From: SZUA-229 sp036567985
Lineage (GTDB): Bacteria; Pseudomonadota; Gammaproteobacteria; SZUA-229
DNA length: 64,000 bases
Assembly (NCBI GenBank): GCA_036567985.1
Contig: DATCTK010000049.1
Location: forward strand, 62,001-126,000
Direction of reading: 5' to 3'
Shown here: piece by piece, positions 27,901-35,713 of the stretch
Layout of the letters: the number at the start of each line of letters is the position of its first letter
Numbering within the stretch: the first letter of the stretch is position 1
The notes under the pieces: model-generated
The model's database searches: none
Told to the model about the DNA's origin: nothing
The model's input: the letters and a program-made list of their open reading frames with translations, nothing else
Program-made: the position numbers and the translations under genes

Positions 27901-28066
27901 TATGCAAATGTTCCACGGCTTCGCGCAAGCGCGCCGTATCTTCTGTATCTTCTATATACGCTGACAACGAAGCCTGGGCTTCCATCAGAATCAGGTCGAG
28001 TTCTTTCTTAACCCAGCGTAAAGAATTGTATTCAACAGTATCCTCTGTTTTCATGCTCTCTGCCAA
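21947..28066 (-). CDS. chpA: Chemosensory hybrid histidine kinase ChpA
   Basis: 2039 residues. Candidate phosphotransfer His residues are His55 (HMVQG, N-terminal domain), His674 (HTLKGSG), His1004 (HTLYGSA) and His1183 (HTLKGGA). A fifth domain near 480-500 has Asp where His is expected. Very acidic linkers (about 795-945 and 1270-1375) join them. Then come a dimerisation region (about 1430-1600), the ATPase with N-box Asn1626, DDGKGID (1666-1672) and SGRGVGMD, a CheW domain (about 1750-1900) and a receiver with Asp1971. It controls type IV pilus motility with PilJ upstream and PilG/PilH as outputs. The Pseudomonas protein is longer, with more phosphotransfer domains. Confidence 0.96.
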   Translation of the reverse strand: MAESMKTEDTVEYNSLRWVKKELDLILMEAQASLSAYIEDTEDTARLREAVEHLHMVQGTLQMVELYGAAQLAEEMEKVSEALLEGKIKKVDDAYDVLMRSMLQLPDYLESLQSGSKDVPMVLLPLLNDLRASRNASLLSENVLFFPDVDSSADEQISGASQGDLQAAAKKLRPHYQIGLLGWFKGEKVAASLKRILAVLTELEKNSPSAASRRVWSIAAALVDGLSTNGIDSNVSIKTLLGQVDRSIKQLIDAGEENFVDNVPAELLKNLLYYVARIKSQSPRVLDIKATYRLEQLLPADNELEEARSGMGGLNSELLSTVSSGIREDLLEVKDALEIFVHSDVQDVARLKSLPDLLAKIADTLSMLGLGMPREQVIEQQKIVSKIIAGEHESSDEVIMDMAGVLLSVESQLNSFIANRSTSGADSSKDDRDGFAEMPDSEYQAVLSAVIKEGLQDFSDARQAILSYLDNNEDKSLLELVVTRLDQVNGAMFMLPVQKLKHQIDAVRNYIEKVMLNAGMSPDADTQNDIADVVTSVEYYLESILEGRPDIEHSMSAGDASAERLQEQTEQYGIDAASTEEIKDTAVDQGEAASDTARQETEQVEAPPAASAEQNAAQEEARYQIISDDADEEILEIFIEEALEVLDTLNEQVPLWSKDHGNEDAMVTVRRSFHTLKGSGRLIGAELIGEFAWNFESMLNRIIEKTRPLTQEVFDLLDEALAVLPELIEQLKGNKEPIPNIYELIDRAAVLAQLKKAEDKPAVTTAKKTVTTETPTAEVTESSPVQEDAVDGGISLELDELETLESSDTESADDIDIEITPDEIQLEDDFELNEDDGLVLQDEASVDTGAEAEIDLQMDASSDQSEAPAIDISEDEMMVDISDDELQLELEEPASEDVDFSFDETDESDAGEGFDIDLTDELEALQDASGNDVFSAEEDEAVAPSSQGDVAEEPAQEAAIDPILLDIFKKESRGHLEKIRELLELHYQGTEKMSANADLLRALHTLYGSAKTAEVEQIAELCGGLDRYAKLHKDRQDLSLSDTGIMLIDDVSQKVEEMLEQLTSNNKLLESDDALLQRINDIIDVTANENTKLSAAAAAAQSEPLDSVEPEQLTVDEIPAAPESVEAAVEDEMISHYEVDDELVDIFLEEAEELLDSCENSLQRWNADLNDKDSVQDLQRHLHTLKGGARMADLGPVGNLTHALESLVIAVNDGQVPFSREMSNVLHDSLDQLSDMLVRVKEREPMSTAAALISHIDALREGKETSTRPAPSLTDEEEEPEPGLSADTSDDQALDETYEIELSEDEALDEDFGFEIPDDSDEDTLQLIDEAAPGDDTGDSTETDDYAIEFDLDALSDDAAEDESVEFETEPSNNEALPVESLTPDQLQSAERAASDAQAENQVADEKSSLVLEKTSTKKTAAETSPKDAMANEQVRVRSDLLNELVNHAGEVSVYHARMGQQISNFSFNLSEMAQTVVRLRDQLRQLSIETEAQILSRYEKETDQYDQHFDPLEMDRFSTMQQISRSLQETVGDIESIKDILAEEVRDSETLLLQESRVSTELQEGLMRTRMVHFGGLASRLRRIVRQTARELGKEVELEIIGETAEVDRTVLDRIIAPLEHMLRNAVSHGIEQPAERVAAGKSDTGHLNITVDREGGDVVIIVKDDGKGIDATAIRAKAIEKGMIKAEDAVSDHDVLQYIMQPGFSTAEKVTQISGRGVGMDVVDSEIKQLGGVLEIDTVRGKGTTFTVRLPLTLAINHALLVNVGEEIYAVPLNSIEGVVRLSGPELQQFYDSGESHYQFAGSEYELKHLGRLLTGQQPDYSRSGQLFPLLLARAGDQRIALHVDELIGRREIVVKPVGQQINSVRGISGATILGDGRVVLILEVNALLLGGSIISLSEAEAAEADQQASSPVEEEREKIVMVVDDSITIRKVTERMLARHNMKVITAKDGVDAVSQLQEVMPDVMLLDIEMPRMDGYEVATHVRNDERLKDLPIIMITSRSGSKHRDKAMEIGVNKYLGKPYQEDDLMQNIYELIG

Positions 28067-28075
28067 ACGTTCGCG

Positions 28076-30169
28076 TTAACCATTCAAGATCACGGTTTCA
28101 ACCTGCTCATCGCTGTCGGGCAGCTTAAAGCCGGCTACGGATTTACGTAACTCATTCGCAAGTTCACTCAGGTTACCGATCGAAGCGGATGTCTCTTCAG
28201 TACCTTCAGACGTTTGCAGTGTAATTTCCTGGATAACATTCATGGTGTTGGATACGTCCATCGCCACAGATGCCTGCTGACTTGCCGAGTTGGAAATACC
28301 CAGGATCAGCTCCGCCAGTTCATCGGATACATTTTCGATTTCGATCAATGCGCCACCCGCATCCTCGGCCATTTTCGCGCCGTTAACCACGTTGGTGGTA
28401 CTGGCTTCCATCGAGCTAACCGCCTCATTGGTATCAGCCTGGATGGTTTTAACCAGTGCTTCGATCTGCTTGGTCGCATTACCGGCACGTTCCGCCAGTC
28501 GCTGTACCTCATCCGCTACCACCGCGAAACCTCGACCTGCCTCACCGGCGGTCGATGCCTGTATCGCTGCATTCAATGCCAGAATATTCGTCTGGTCGGC
28601 GATTTCCGTGATCAGCCCCACGATATCGCCGATTTCCTGTGATGACTCACCCAGTCGCTTGATCCGTTTCGATGTTTCCTGGATCTGCTCACGAATCGTG
28701 TCCATACCGGAAATACTGCGACGTACAATGCCCGCACCTTTCTGTGCGATTTCCAGTGACTTATGCGCAACCTCTACCGAGTCTTCCGCATCCTTCGATA
28801 CGCCCTTCATCGAGTCAGCCATATCGGTGATTGCCGCTGATGCCGATGCAATCTCACGCGCCTGGTGCGCCGATGCATCGGTGAGTCGGGTCGCCGTCGC
28901 CTGGGTTTTCTCTGCCGCCGAAGACACTTCAACCGCAGTGGTATTAATGGTGGTTACCAGTGAGCGCAACGCGTCAATCGCGTAGTTAACCGAGTCTGCA
29001 ATTGCACCTGTAATTTCTTCGGTTACCGTGGCATGCACGGTGAGGTCACCTTCCGCGAGGTTAGCCATTTCATCCAGCAGTCGCAGGATCGCACGCTGGT
29101 TTCGACGGTTCTGTTCGAGTGCCGCATCCTCACGTTCACCCGAGTCGCGAATCAGCAACACACCGGCAACAATAATGACTACCACTGCAAGACCACCGAA
29201 ACCAAACCCGGCCCAGCGAGTGATTTCCAGGAACTCACCGTGTTTAACAATCTGCCTTTCCAGGTTTTCAGTTTCCTGCAGCAACTGTGCACCGAAGGCT
29301 TCAACTTCACCCGCCGCCGATTTAACGTCAAACAGATCGGGTGACAGTTCAAGTATCGCTTCAACATGATCGGAAACTGAACTGAACAGCATTGCCACTT
29401 CACGTAGCTTTATGCGTACCACTTCATCGTCAATTTTTTCAATGCGTAGCGCGCTTGAGCCTTTTAACATGCCTTCCAGCACCGAACCGAAACGTGCCGC
29501 ATCACGACCGAAGCGGTCCGCCGCTGCCGCCGCACCTTCACCACCGGCGAGCACACGGTTCATATTGTTTTCTATTCGCTGGGTCAACATCAGCTGGCGT
29601 GACGCCATAAATACCTGGCGCGGTGGCGCATTACGCTCTACCAGCAGGTCGACTACCTGCTCGGAGAATGACAGTAACTGTGGAATAAATTCCTGGATAA
29701 CCAGTACGAACTCACCCACTTCCGAGATCGCCAGCTTACCTTCCAGGATGCTGTTGATATTACCGCGGTAACTGTTCACACCGGACTCACCGTCTTCACC
29801 CAGCCAGACGGTTTTTACCACCGCAAACTGCTCACGAGTTGACACTGGCAGTTTCGGTAAGCCGGTACGCGGATTGCCATTTTCAAAAATGTACAGGGTT
29901 TCATCGTAACGGTCACGGAACGTCAGCAATTGCGCAAACGCCGTTCCACGACCTGCAGCCGACTCCAGTGACAGCGTAGCCAGCCGCTGCGACAGCAATT
30001 TCTGTTCCGACACAATTTCCAGATATTGTTGCTGGTTGCTCTGCTGGGTATCGGCATACCATAAGCTGCCGCCCATGCCGATAATTGACAGAAACAGAAT
30101 GACACCCAATATCAAAATCGGCTTACTAATTGCACTCAAGGCAAACGGATTTCGCTTTGCTGCACTCAT
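28076..30169 (-). CDS. pilJ: Type IV pilus methyl-accepting chemotaxis protein PilJ
   Basis: 697 residues. Transmembrane segment 1 is at about 16-38 and segment 2 at about 319-341, enclosing a roughly 280-residue periplasmic helical sensor of the PilJ type. A HAMP-like linker (about 345-400) and a cytoplasmic signalling coiled coil follow, with the conserved tip ILALNAAIQASTAGEAGRGF near 530-548. In Pseudomonas PilJ senses pilus-surface contact and signals to ChpA. It ends 9 bases before chpA starts. No methyltransferase (PilK) or methylesterase (ChpB) gene is found beside it. Confidence 0.95.
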   Translation of the reverse strand: MSAAKRNPFALSAISKPILILGVILFLSIIGMGGSLWYADTQQSNQQQYLEIVSEQKLLSQRLATLSLESAAGRGTAFAQLLTFRDRYDETLYIFENGNPRTGLPKLPVSTREQFAVVKTVWLGEDGESGVNSYRGNINSILEGKLAISEVGEFVLVIQEFIPQLLSFSEQVVDLLVERNAPPRQVFMASRQLMLTQRIENNMNRVLAGGEGAAAAADRFGRDAARFGSVLEGMLKGSSALRIEKIDDEVVRIKLREVAMLFSSVSDHVEAILELSPDLFDVKSAAGEVEAFGAQLLQETENLERQIVKHGEFLEITRWAGFGFGGLAVVVIIVAGVLLIRDSGEREDAALEQNRRNQRAILRLLDEMANLAEGDLTVHATVTEEITGAIADSVNYAIDALRSLVTTINTTAVEVSSAAEKTQATATRLTDASAHQAREIASASAAITDMADSMKGVSKDAEDSVEVAHKSLEIAQKGAGIVRRSISGMDTIREQIQETSKRIKRLGESSQEIGDIVGLITEIADQTNILALNAAIQASTAGEAGRGFAVVADEVQRLAERAGNATKQIEALVKTIQADTNEAVSSMEASTTNVVNGAKMAEDAGGALIEIENVSDELAELILGISNSASQQASVAMDVSNTMNVIQEITLQTSEGTEETSASIGNLSELANELRKSVAGFKLPDSDEQVETVILNG

Positions 30170-30235
30170 ATTATTTTTATCTCCCAGCTACTCCGTTAAC
30201 GGATGGTCTGTATATGTTTTATCACTGGCTGCACG

Positions 30236-30772
30236 TTATATGGCGGCGTGCAGAAAGCGCTCATCCTCTGCCAGTGCATGCATGCTAAACACCGGCCAGT
30301 AGGTATTGTCTTTATTAAATGCCTGCTTGATATAAGGTTTCAGGTGATTACTTATTTCAGGCAGTTCGAAGGTTTGTTCATTTGGTGAGAAGTGCCGCAT
30401 ACCAAACACCTCTTCAACCAGCAGGCCGGTATGCAGACCGTTATGATCGACCACCATAACGCGTCCGGTATTACGTTTTTTCATTGATTCGCCGGTGAGA
30501 AATCCACGCAGATCCATCAGCGGCAACAGGCTGCCACGCACATTGGCGATACCCACTACCCAGGGCTTAGCGCCGGGAACCCTGGTATAGCTGGGCACAT
30601 CCAGGATTTCAGTGACCTCTCCCATTTTAGATAACAGCTCGGTGCCGGCAACGGAAAAACCTGTCCCCAGCCATTCATCCGAGGCGCCTTCTACCGATGG
30701 CATATCCCTGGCATTTTCCAGGCACTTTTGCTCAATTTCTTTTAAGCGCTGAAAGGTCTGATGTATGCCCAT
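30236..30772 (-). CDS. pilI: CheW-like adaptor PilI
   Basis: 178 residues with a CheW domain: VAGTELLSKMGEVTEILDVP, GIANVRGSLLPLMDLRGFL and VEEVFGMRHFS. The N-terminal 35 residues form a helical extension typical of PilI. It couples PilJ receptors to the ChpA kinase. It lies 11 bases downstream of pilH. Confidence 0.92.
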   Translation of the reverse strand: MGIHQTFQRLKEIEQKCLENARDMPSVEGASDEWLGTGFSVAGTELLSKMGEVTEILDVPSYTRVPGAKPWVVGIANVRGSLLPLMDLRGFLTGESMKKRNTGRVMVVDHNGLHTGLLVEEVFGMRHFSPNEQTFELPEISNHLKPYIKQAFNKDNTYWPVFSMHALAEDERFLHAAI

Positions 30773-30783
30773 TACAAACTGGC

Positions 30784-31152
30784 CTATTTGCCTTCCAGCG
30801 TTGATTTAACCCGTGCAATCAGATCGCTTTCCTTAACCGGCTTAACAATATAATCCTTGGCACCCTGGCGGATACCCCACACCTTATCGGTTTCCTGATC
30901 TTTGGTGGTGACAATAATCACCGGGATATGCGAGGTCTCCTCAATAGTCGCCAGCTGGCGAGTTGCCTGGAAGCCATTAATACCTGGCATCACAATATCC
31001 ATTAATATCAGGTCAGGTTGTACTTCTTTGGCTTTTTCTATTCCCGCTTCACCACTTTCAGCCACATGCACCTGGTGGCCGTTTTTTTCCAGCATGGTTT
31101 TAAACACATGCACTTCTGTAGGCGAATCATCAACTATCAGAATATTTGCCAT
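30784..31152 (-). CDS. pilH: Response regulator PilH
   Basis: 122 residues, a single CheY-like receiver with acidic DD at 8-9, the phospho-acceptor Asp52 (LMDIVMPGINGF), a Thr in VTTKD and the Lys in VKPV. In the Pseudomonas system PilH opposes PilG and is linked to retraction and PilU-related signalling. There is no output domain. The order pilG-pilH-pilI-pilJ matches the canonical operon. Confidence 0.92.
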   Translation of the reverse strand: MANILIVDDSPTEVHVFKTMLEKNGHQVHVAESGEAGIEKAKEVQPDLILMDIVMPGINGFQATRQLATIEETSHIPVIIVTTKDQETDKVWGIRQGAKDYIVKPVKESDLIARVKSTLEGK

Positions 31153-31193
31153 TTACTTGCTCCAACCGTCTGCGTGCTAACAGCCGCAACGGC

Positions 31194-31607
31194 TTATTCA
31201 CTAGGGGTATGCTCTTTTACAGATGTATGTTGTTTAATTGCACCAAGCAGATCATCTTTGGTAAATGGCTTGGTTAAATATTGTTCAGAACCCACAATGC
31301 GACCACGCGCGCGGTCGAAGATACTGTCCTTACTGGACAACATAATCACCGGCGTGGATTTAAACATGCGATTGTGTTTTATCAAGGCGCAGGTCTGATA
31401 ACCGTCAAGTCGCGGCATCATAATGTCAACAAAGATAATATCTGGCTTGTGCTCGGCAATCTTCGAGAGGGCTTCAAAACCATCTACCGCAGTTACCACA
31501 TCACAGCCTTCTTTTTTTAGTAAGTTCTCAGCAGTGCGACGAATTGTCTTACTATCGTCAATCACCATCACCTTCAGGTTACTAATACCTGCGGAATCTT
31601 CTGCCAT
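31194..31607 (-). CDS. pilG: Response regulator PilG
   Basis: A single receiver domain of about 137 residues. VMVIDDSKTIRRTAENLLKK, the phospho-acceptor Asp61 in FVDIMMPRLDGYQTCALIK and YLTKPF closely follow PilG. It promotes pilus extension and cAMP signalling in Pseudomonas. It is first in the six-gene unit. The ATG at 31607 gives the family's usual N-terminus. An ATG at 31622 or a TTG at 31628 would add 5 or 7 residues. It is divergent from gshB across an AT-rich spacer. Confidence 0.92.
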   Translation of the reverse strand: MAEDSAGISNLKVMVIDDSKTIRRTAENLLKKEGCDVVTAVDGFEALSKIAEHKPDIIFVDIMMPRLDGYQTCALIKHNRMFKSTPVIMLSSKDSIFDRARGRIVGSEQYLTKPFTKDDLLGAIKQHTSVKEHTPSE

Positions 31608-31841
31608 AGCCGTCCCGTTCATCCCCAAAAAGGTCTATCTTAGTGCTCTCAATGTAAACTGGAAGATAGCTCATGTTTTTTACATACGCAAATAAAAACC
31701 CTCTAAATAAACCAGTTACACCAAAAATATTAAGTAGCATCTTAAGGTTCCATGACTAAGATTATGATTAATAAGATATTATTAAGCAATTAATGTACTA
31801 TAAATGCAATAAACACCCTAAACCACAGAGACAACACGCCC

Positions 31842-32789
31842 ATGACACTGAAAATCGGCATTCTGATGGACCCCATCTCGCAGATTAAGCCCTACAAGGA
31901 CAGCACCCTGGCGATGATGCTCGCCGCACAGAAAAAAGGCTGGACACTTTATTATATGCAACAGCAGGATCTGTCCCTGCAGGACCAGCAACTGCGCATC
32001 AATGCACAGGCGGTGACGGTATTCGATGATAACCAGCACTGGTATGAACTGGGTGAACAGCACATTCTTGGGGCCAGCGATCTGGATGTGATGCTGATGC
32101 GCAAGGACCCACCATTCGATATGGAATATATCTACACCACCTACCTGCTGGAAATGCTGGAAGCCCAGGGCTGCCTGGTGGTGAACAGGCCCGCCAGCCT
32201 GCGGGATGCCAATGAAAAGCTGTTTACCGCGCGCTTTCCCCAGTGCTGCACCCATATGCTGGTGAGCCGCCAGGCCAGCCAGTTACGCGCCTTTATCCAC
32301 GAGCACCAGGATGTGATTCTAAAACCGCTGGATGGCATGGGTGGGCAGTCAATTTTTCGTGTATCACCCACTGACGCCAACCTGTCGGTGATTCTGGAAA
32401 CCATGCTGGAAGGTGATAGACACACCATTATGGCGCAGAAATTTATCCCCGAAATCAAACAGGGGGACAAGCGCATCCTCATGGTCAATGGAGAAGCCAT
32501 TCCCTACACCCTGGCGCGTATTCCCGCAGAAGGCGAGACCCGCGGTAATCTGGCCGCGGGTGGCAGCGGTGTGGCCATGCCAATCAGCGAACGGGAGCAG
32601 TGGATTGCCGACCAGGTAGGACCAACACTGAAGCAGATGGGGATTCTATTTGCCGGGCTTGATGTAATTGGCGACTACCTAACAGAAATTAACGTCACCA
32701 GCCCTACCTGCATCCGTGAAATTGATGCACAATTTAACCTCGATATTGCCAGCCAGCTGATGAATACGATTGAAGCCATCAAATGCTAA
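31842..32789 (+). CDS. gshB: Glutathione synthetase
   Basis: 315 residues, ATP-grasp family. The N-terminal KIGILMDPISQIKPYKDSTLA is characteristic. VILKPLDGMGGQSIFRV is the ATP-binding loop, AGGSGVAMPIS the flexible glycine-rich loop, and EINVTSPTCIREID the C-terminal metal site. It joins gamma-glutamylcysteine and glycine. A position divergent from pilG is conserved in Pseudomonas. Its stop overlaps the next gene by 7 bases, so the two are translationally linked. Confidence 0.97.
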   Translation: MTLKIGILMDPISQIKPYKDSTLAMMLAAQKKGWTLYYMQQQDLSLQDQQLRINAQAVTVFDDNQHWYELGEQHILGASDLDVMLMRKDPPFDMEYIYTTYLLEMLEAQGCLVVNRPASLRDANEKLFTARFPQCCTHMLVSRQASQLRAFIHEHQDVILKPLDGMGGQSIFRVSPTDANLSVILETMLEGDRHTIMAQKFIPEIKQGDKRILMVNGEAIPYTLARIPAEGETRGNLAAGGSGVAMPISEREQWIADQVGPTLKQMGILFAGLDVIGDYLTEINVTSPTCIREIDAQFNLDIASQLMNTIEAIKC

Positions 32790-33829
32790 GCCCATTTAAA
32801 ATATTTCCCTTCGGCGCACTTCTGCTCGGCCTGCTGACGGCCTGCAGCCAGCCCGCGCAGGAACACCAGCACAGCAGCCTGCACTTTGGCACCCTGATCG
32901 ACATCACCCTGTATGATGTGGAACAGAAAACCGCCGACACCGCCTTCGCCCAGCTGGATCAAAATTTCAGCTACTGGCATAGCGCCTGGTCACCCTGGCA
33001 ACCGGGCTCACTGCGCCGCGCCAACAGCCTGATCAAAACCGGCCACGCCTTCTCGGTGGGCCCTTCGATTATGCCATTGATCGAACGCTCGACTGAACTG
33101 GCGGAACAGACCGACAACCTGTTCAACCCGGCCATCGGCGAGCTGATCAACCTGTGGCAGTTCCACAAGCACGACGAGCCGGATATTGCACCACCTGCAG
33201 CTGCAGACATCGAAGCGCTGGTCGCACAGCAACCGTTAATGTCGGATTTACAAATCGACGGCATTAAAATGCTCAGCCATAACCCGACGGTCTCCCTCAA
33301 CTTTGGTGCCTTTGCCAAGGGTTATGCGATTGACCTGCAAATCCAGCTGCTGAAAGACATGGGCATAGACAATGCCATTATCAACACCGGCGGCGACCTG
33401 AAGGCGATCGGTCAGCACGGCGATCGACCCTGGCGTGTTGCGATTCGCCACCCGCGCCTCGACGACTGGCTCGCCTATATTGACACCCGGGGCGAAGAAA
33501 GCATTTTCACCTCCGGCGATTATGAGCGCGGCTATACCCACAACAATCAGTACTATCACCATATTCTGGACCCGCGCACCGGCTACCCGGCCATGCAAAC
33601 ACAGTCGGTAACCGTATTGCACCATGATTCCGGGCTGGCAGATGCCGCCGCCACCGCCCTGTTTGTCGCAGGGCCAGAGGACTGGCTCAGAATTGCCCGC
33701 AAACTGGGCATTAAAAACGCCATGCTGGTAGACCAGCAGGGGGTTGTTCATATCACCCCGGCAATGCAGCAACGGGTGGTATTCAATCCACAAATTGAAA
33801 CTACAATCGCGGTCACCGCCGCACTATAA
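32783..33829 (+). CDS. apbE: FAD:protein FMN transferase, lipoprotein (ApbE family)
   Basis: 348 residues. A signal peptide ends in L-L-T-A-C with Cys21 as the lipobox. The FAD-site motifs are present: SLNFGAFAKGYAID, INTGGDLKAIG, HHILDPRTGYP and LADAAATALFVAG. The family attaches FMN covalently to Thr/Ser in proteins such as Nqr and Rnf subunits. No such acceptor is encoded in the window. It sits between gshB and tonB, where Pseudomonas has none, and overlaps gshB by 7 bases. Confidence 0.9.
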   Translation: MLSPFKIFPFGALLLGLLTACSQPAQEHQHSSLHFGTLIDITLYDVEQKTADTAFAQLDQNFSYWHSAWSPWQPGSLRRANSLIKTGHAFSVGPSIMPLIERSTELAEQTDNLFNPAIGELINLWQFHKHDEPDIAPPAAADIEALVAQQPLMSDLQIDGIKMLSHNPTVSLNFGAFAKGYAIDLQIQLLKDMGIDNAIINTGGDLKAIGQHGDRPWRVAIRHPRLDDWLAYIDTRGEESIFTSGDYERGYTHNNQYYHHILDPRTGYPAMQTQSVTVLHHDSGLADAAATALFVAGPEDWLRIARKLGIKNAMLVDQQGVVHITPAMQQRVVFNPQIETTIAVTAAL

Positions 33830-33836
33830 TGTCGCT

Positions 33837-34715
33837 ATGGCCCAACCCCTAACCGCAGCCCCCAATGTCACCGCCAGCGACCGACTGGGCATGACCATTT
33901 TTTTTGCGCTGCTGTTCCACGGCATTATTATCCTGGGAATAACCTTTGTCTCATCCCCCTCGGCGGAGCAGAAAATCCCGCCATCACTGGATGTGATTCT
34001 GGTGAATAGCTCTAATGACCAGAAACCGGATGAAGCTGATTACCTGGCACAGGTATCGCAGGATGGTGGCGGCAATAGCGAACAGAAACTGCGCCGCACC
34101 GATGTGTTCTCTGCGCCAACCCTGTCAGAGCAGGCAGGCATTGCCCAGCAGCAACCCAGCACTGCCCAACCGCAGCAACCGAAAAATGCGCAGCAGGCAT
34201 TTGTCACCGCAGACCACGCCGAGCAGCAGATTAAAACCGATAAACGTGTCAGCCGCGAAGAGCTGGAAAAAGACACCAGCAAACCACAGCAGCAGAACGA
34301 GCTCAGTGCACGCATCGCCCAGGAACTGAGCATGACGCTACAGGAGCACGCACAGAAACCCAGGGAAAAATACCTGACTTCACGCACCAAAGAGTATGTG
34401 GCCGCCGGCTATATGCGTAACTGGATCGACAAGGTTGAACGACTGGGCAATGCAGATTACCCTGATGCAGCAATCCGTAATAAACTCAGCGGCACACTGA
34501 TACTCGATGTGGTGATTCGCGCCGATGGCAGCCTGCAGGAAATCAATCTGCGCCGATCTTCCGGCCACCAGATACTGGACGATGCCGCAAAACGCATTGT
34601 GCGCATGGCTTCACCCTTTGAAGCCTTTCCGCCAGGCTTACAGAAACAGGCCGATGTTATACACATCACGCGCAGCTGGGAATTCAAAAGCAGCAACCGG
34701 CTAACCAGTTACTAA
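33837..34715 (+). CDS. tonB: Energy-transducing TonB family protein (TonB3-like)
   Basis: About 292 residues. The ATG at 33837 follows the apbE stop by 7 bases; a longer frame back to 33744 would overlap apbE and is unlikely. There is one N-terminal membrane anchor (about 18-38), then a Gln/Pro-rich periplasmic spacer and a C-terminal TonB domain with YPDAAIRNKLSGTLILDVVI and SGHQILDDAAKRIVRMASPF. By position (gshB-tonB-algH) it corresponds to TonB3 of Pseudomonas, which has been tied to twitching motility. No exbB or exbD lies nearby. Confidence 0.85.
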   Translation: MAQPLTAAPNVTASDRLGMTIFFALLFHGIIILGITFVSSPSAEQKIPPSLDVILVNSSNDQKPDEADYLAQVSQDGGGNSEQKLRRTDVFSAPTLSEQAGIAQQQPSTAQPQQPKNAQQAFVTADHAEQQIKTDKRVSREELEKDTSKPQQQNELSARIAQELSMTLQEHAQKPREKYLTSRTKEYVAAGYMRNWIDKVERLGNADYPDAAIRNKLSGTLILDVVIRADGSLQEINLRRSSGHQILDDAAKRIVRMASPFEAFPPGLQKQADVIHITRSWEFKSSNRLTSY

Positions 34716-34727
34716 ACCGGCACACAG

Positions 34728-35303
34728 ATGGCAACCGATATGGCAAAAGAAACGAACCTGACCAATCATTTTTTAATTGCCATGCCCAACCTGGTCGATG
34801 GCCATTTTTCCAGATCGGTCACCTATATTTGCGAGCATGATGAAAATGGCGCACTGGGACTGATTATTAACCGACCTTCGGAAATCGGTCTGGGGGAAAT
34901 TTTTGCCCAGCTGCAGATACGCGCCACCGCCAGCGAAATTCTCGACAAGACAGTGCTCAATGGCGGCCCGGTGCTCACCGACCGGGGCTTTATTCTGCAC
35001 ACACCACATGGCGACTGGGACTCCAGCCTGAAGGTGACTGATCACATTGCCGTCACCACTTCACAGGATATTATGCAGGCCATCGCCAATAACCAGGGGC
35101 CGGAAAAATGCCTGATTACCCTGGGCTATGCCGGCTGGGGGCCGGGCCAGCTGGAATATGAAATCGCGCAGAATAGCTGGCTCAGCTGCCCTGCCACCGA
35201 GGACATTCTGTTTGACCTGCCCTATGACAAACGCTGGCAGGCAGCAGCCCTGTTGCTCGGCATCGACCTGCAACTGCTCAGCAATGATGCGGGCCATGCA
35301 TGA
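34728..35303 (+). CDS. algH: YqgE/AlgH family protein
   Basis: 191 residues with the DUF179 pattern: FLIAMPNLVDGHFSRSVTY, GALGLIINRPSE, VLNGGPVLTDRGFILH and GYAGWGPGQLEYEIAQNSW. The molecular function is not established; the Pseudomonas homologue was linked to alginate regulation. It overlaps ruvX by 4 bases, a pairing conserved widely. Confidence 0.92.
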   Translation: MATDMAKETNLTNHFLIAMPNLVDGHFSRSVTYICEHDENGALGLIINRPSEIGLGEIFAQLQIRATASEILDKTVLNGGPVLTDRGFILHTPHGDWDSSLKVTDHIAVTTSQDIMQAIANNQGPEKCLITLGYAGWGPGQLEYEIAQNSWLSCPATEDILFDLPYDKRWQAAALLLGIDLQLLSNDAGHA

Positions 35304-35713
35304 GCATACGCCAGGTACTGGGTTTTGATTTTGGCGAACAGCGCATTGGCGTAGCCAGTGGACAGACCATCACCGGCAGTGCCAGCCCGCTGACCACATT
35401 ACATGCAGTAAATAACAAACCCGACTGGGCAGCGATTGAAAAACTGATTAAGGAATGGAAACCCGACGCACTGATTGTCGGCCTGCCATTTTACCTGGAT
35501 GGCAGCCGCAGCGAGATGACCGAGCGCGCGGAAAAATTTTCCCGCCAGCTGGAAGGACGTTTTCACCTGCCGGTGTACACTCACAACGAAGCCCTGAGTT
35601 CATTTGAAGCCGAGACTTTTTTACAGACTAAAAAAAAGCAGCACAATAAACAGGACATTGATAAAATAGCCGCCGCACTCATTGTACAAAGCTGGCTGGA
35701 GCAACACACATGA
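35300..35713 (+). CDS. ruvX: RuvX/YqgF family RNase H-like nuclease
   Basis: 137 residues. The RNase H fold begins VLGFDFGEQRIGVASG and includes IVGLPFYLDG. The usual HDERLTT/STVEA catalytic segment reads HNEALSSFEAE, keeping the Glu but replacing the Asp and Arg. The final acidic residue in DIDKIAAALI is kept. The family is involved in pre-16S rRNA processing or Holliday-junction resolution. The substitutions may reduce activity. Start and stop overlap both neighbours. Confidence 0.9.
   Translation: MSIRQVLGFDFGEQRIGVASGQTITGSASPLTTLHAVNNKPDWAAIEKLIKEWKPDALIVGLPFYLDGSRSEMTERAEKFSRQLEGRFHLPVYTHNEALSSFEAETFLQTKKKQHNKQDIDKIAAALIVQSWLEQHT

Noticed and set aside
33744..33836. Upstream extension of the tonB frame
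   Set aside because: It overlaps the last codons of apbE; the ATG at 33837 gives the usual short N-terminus before the membrane anchor.
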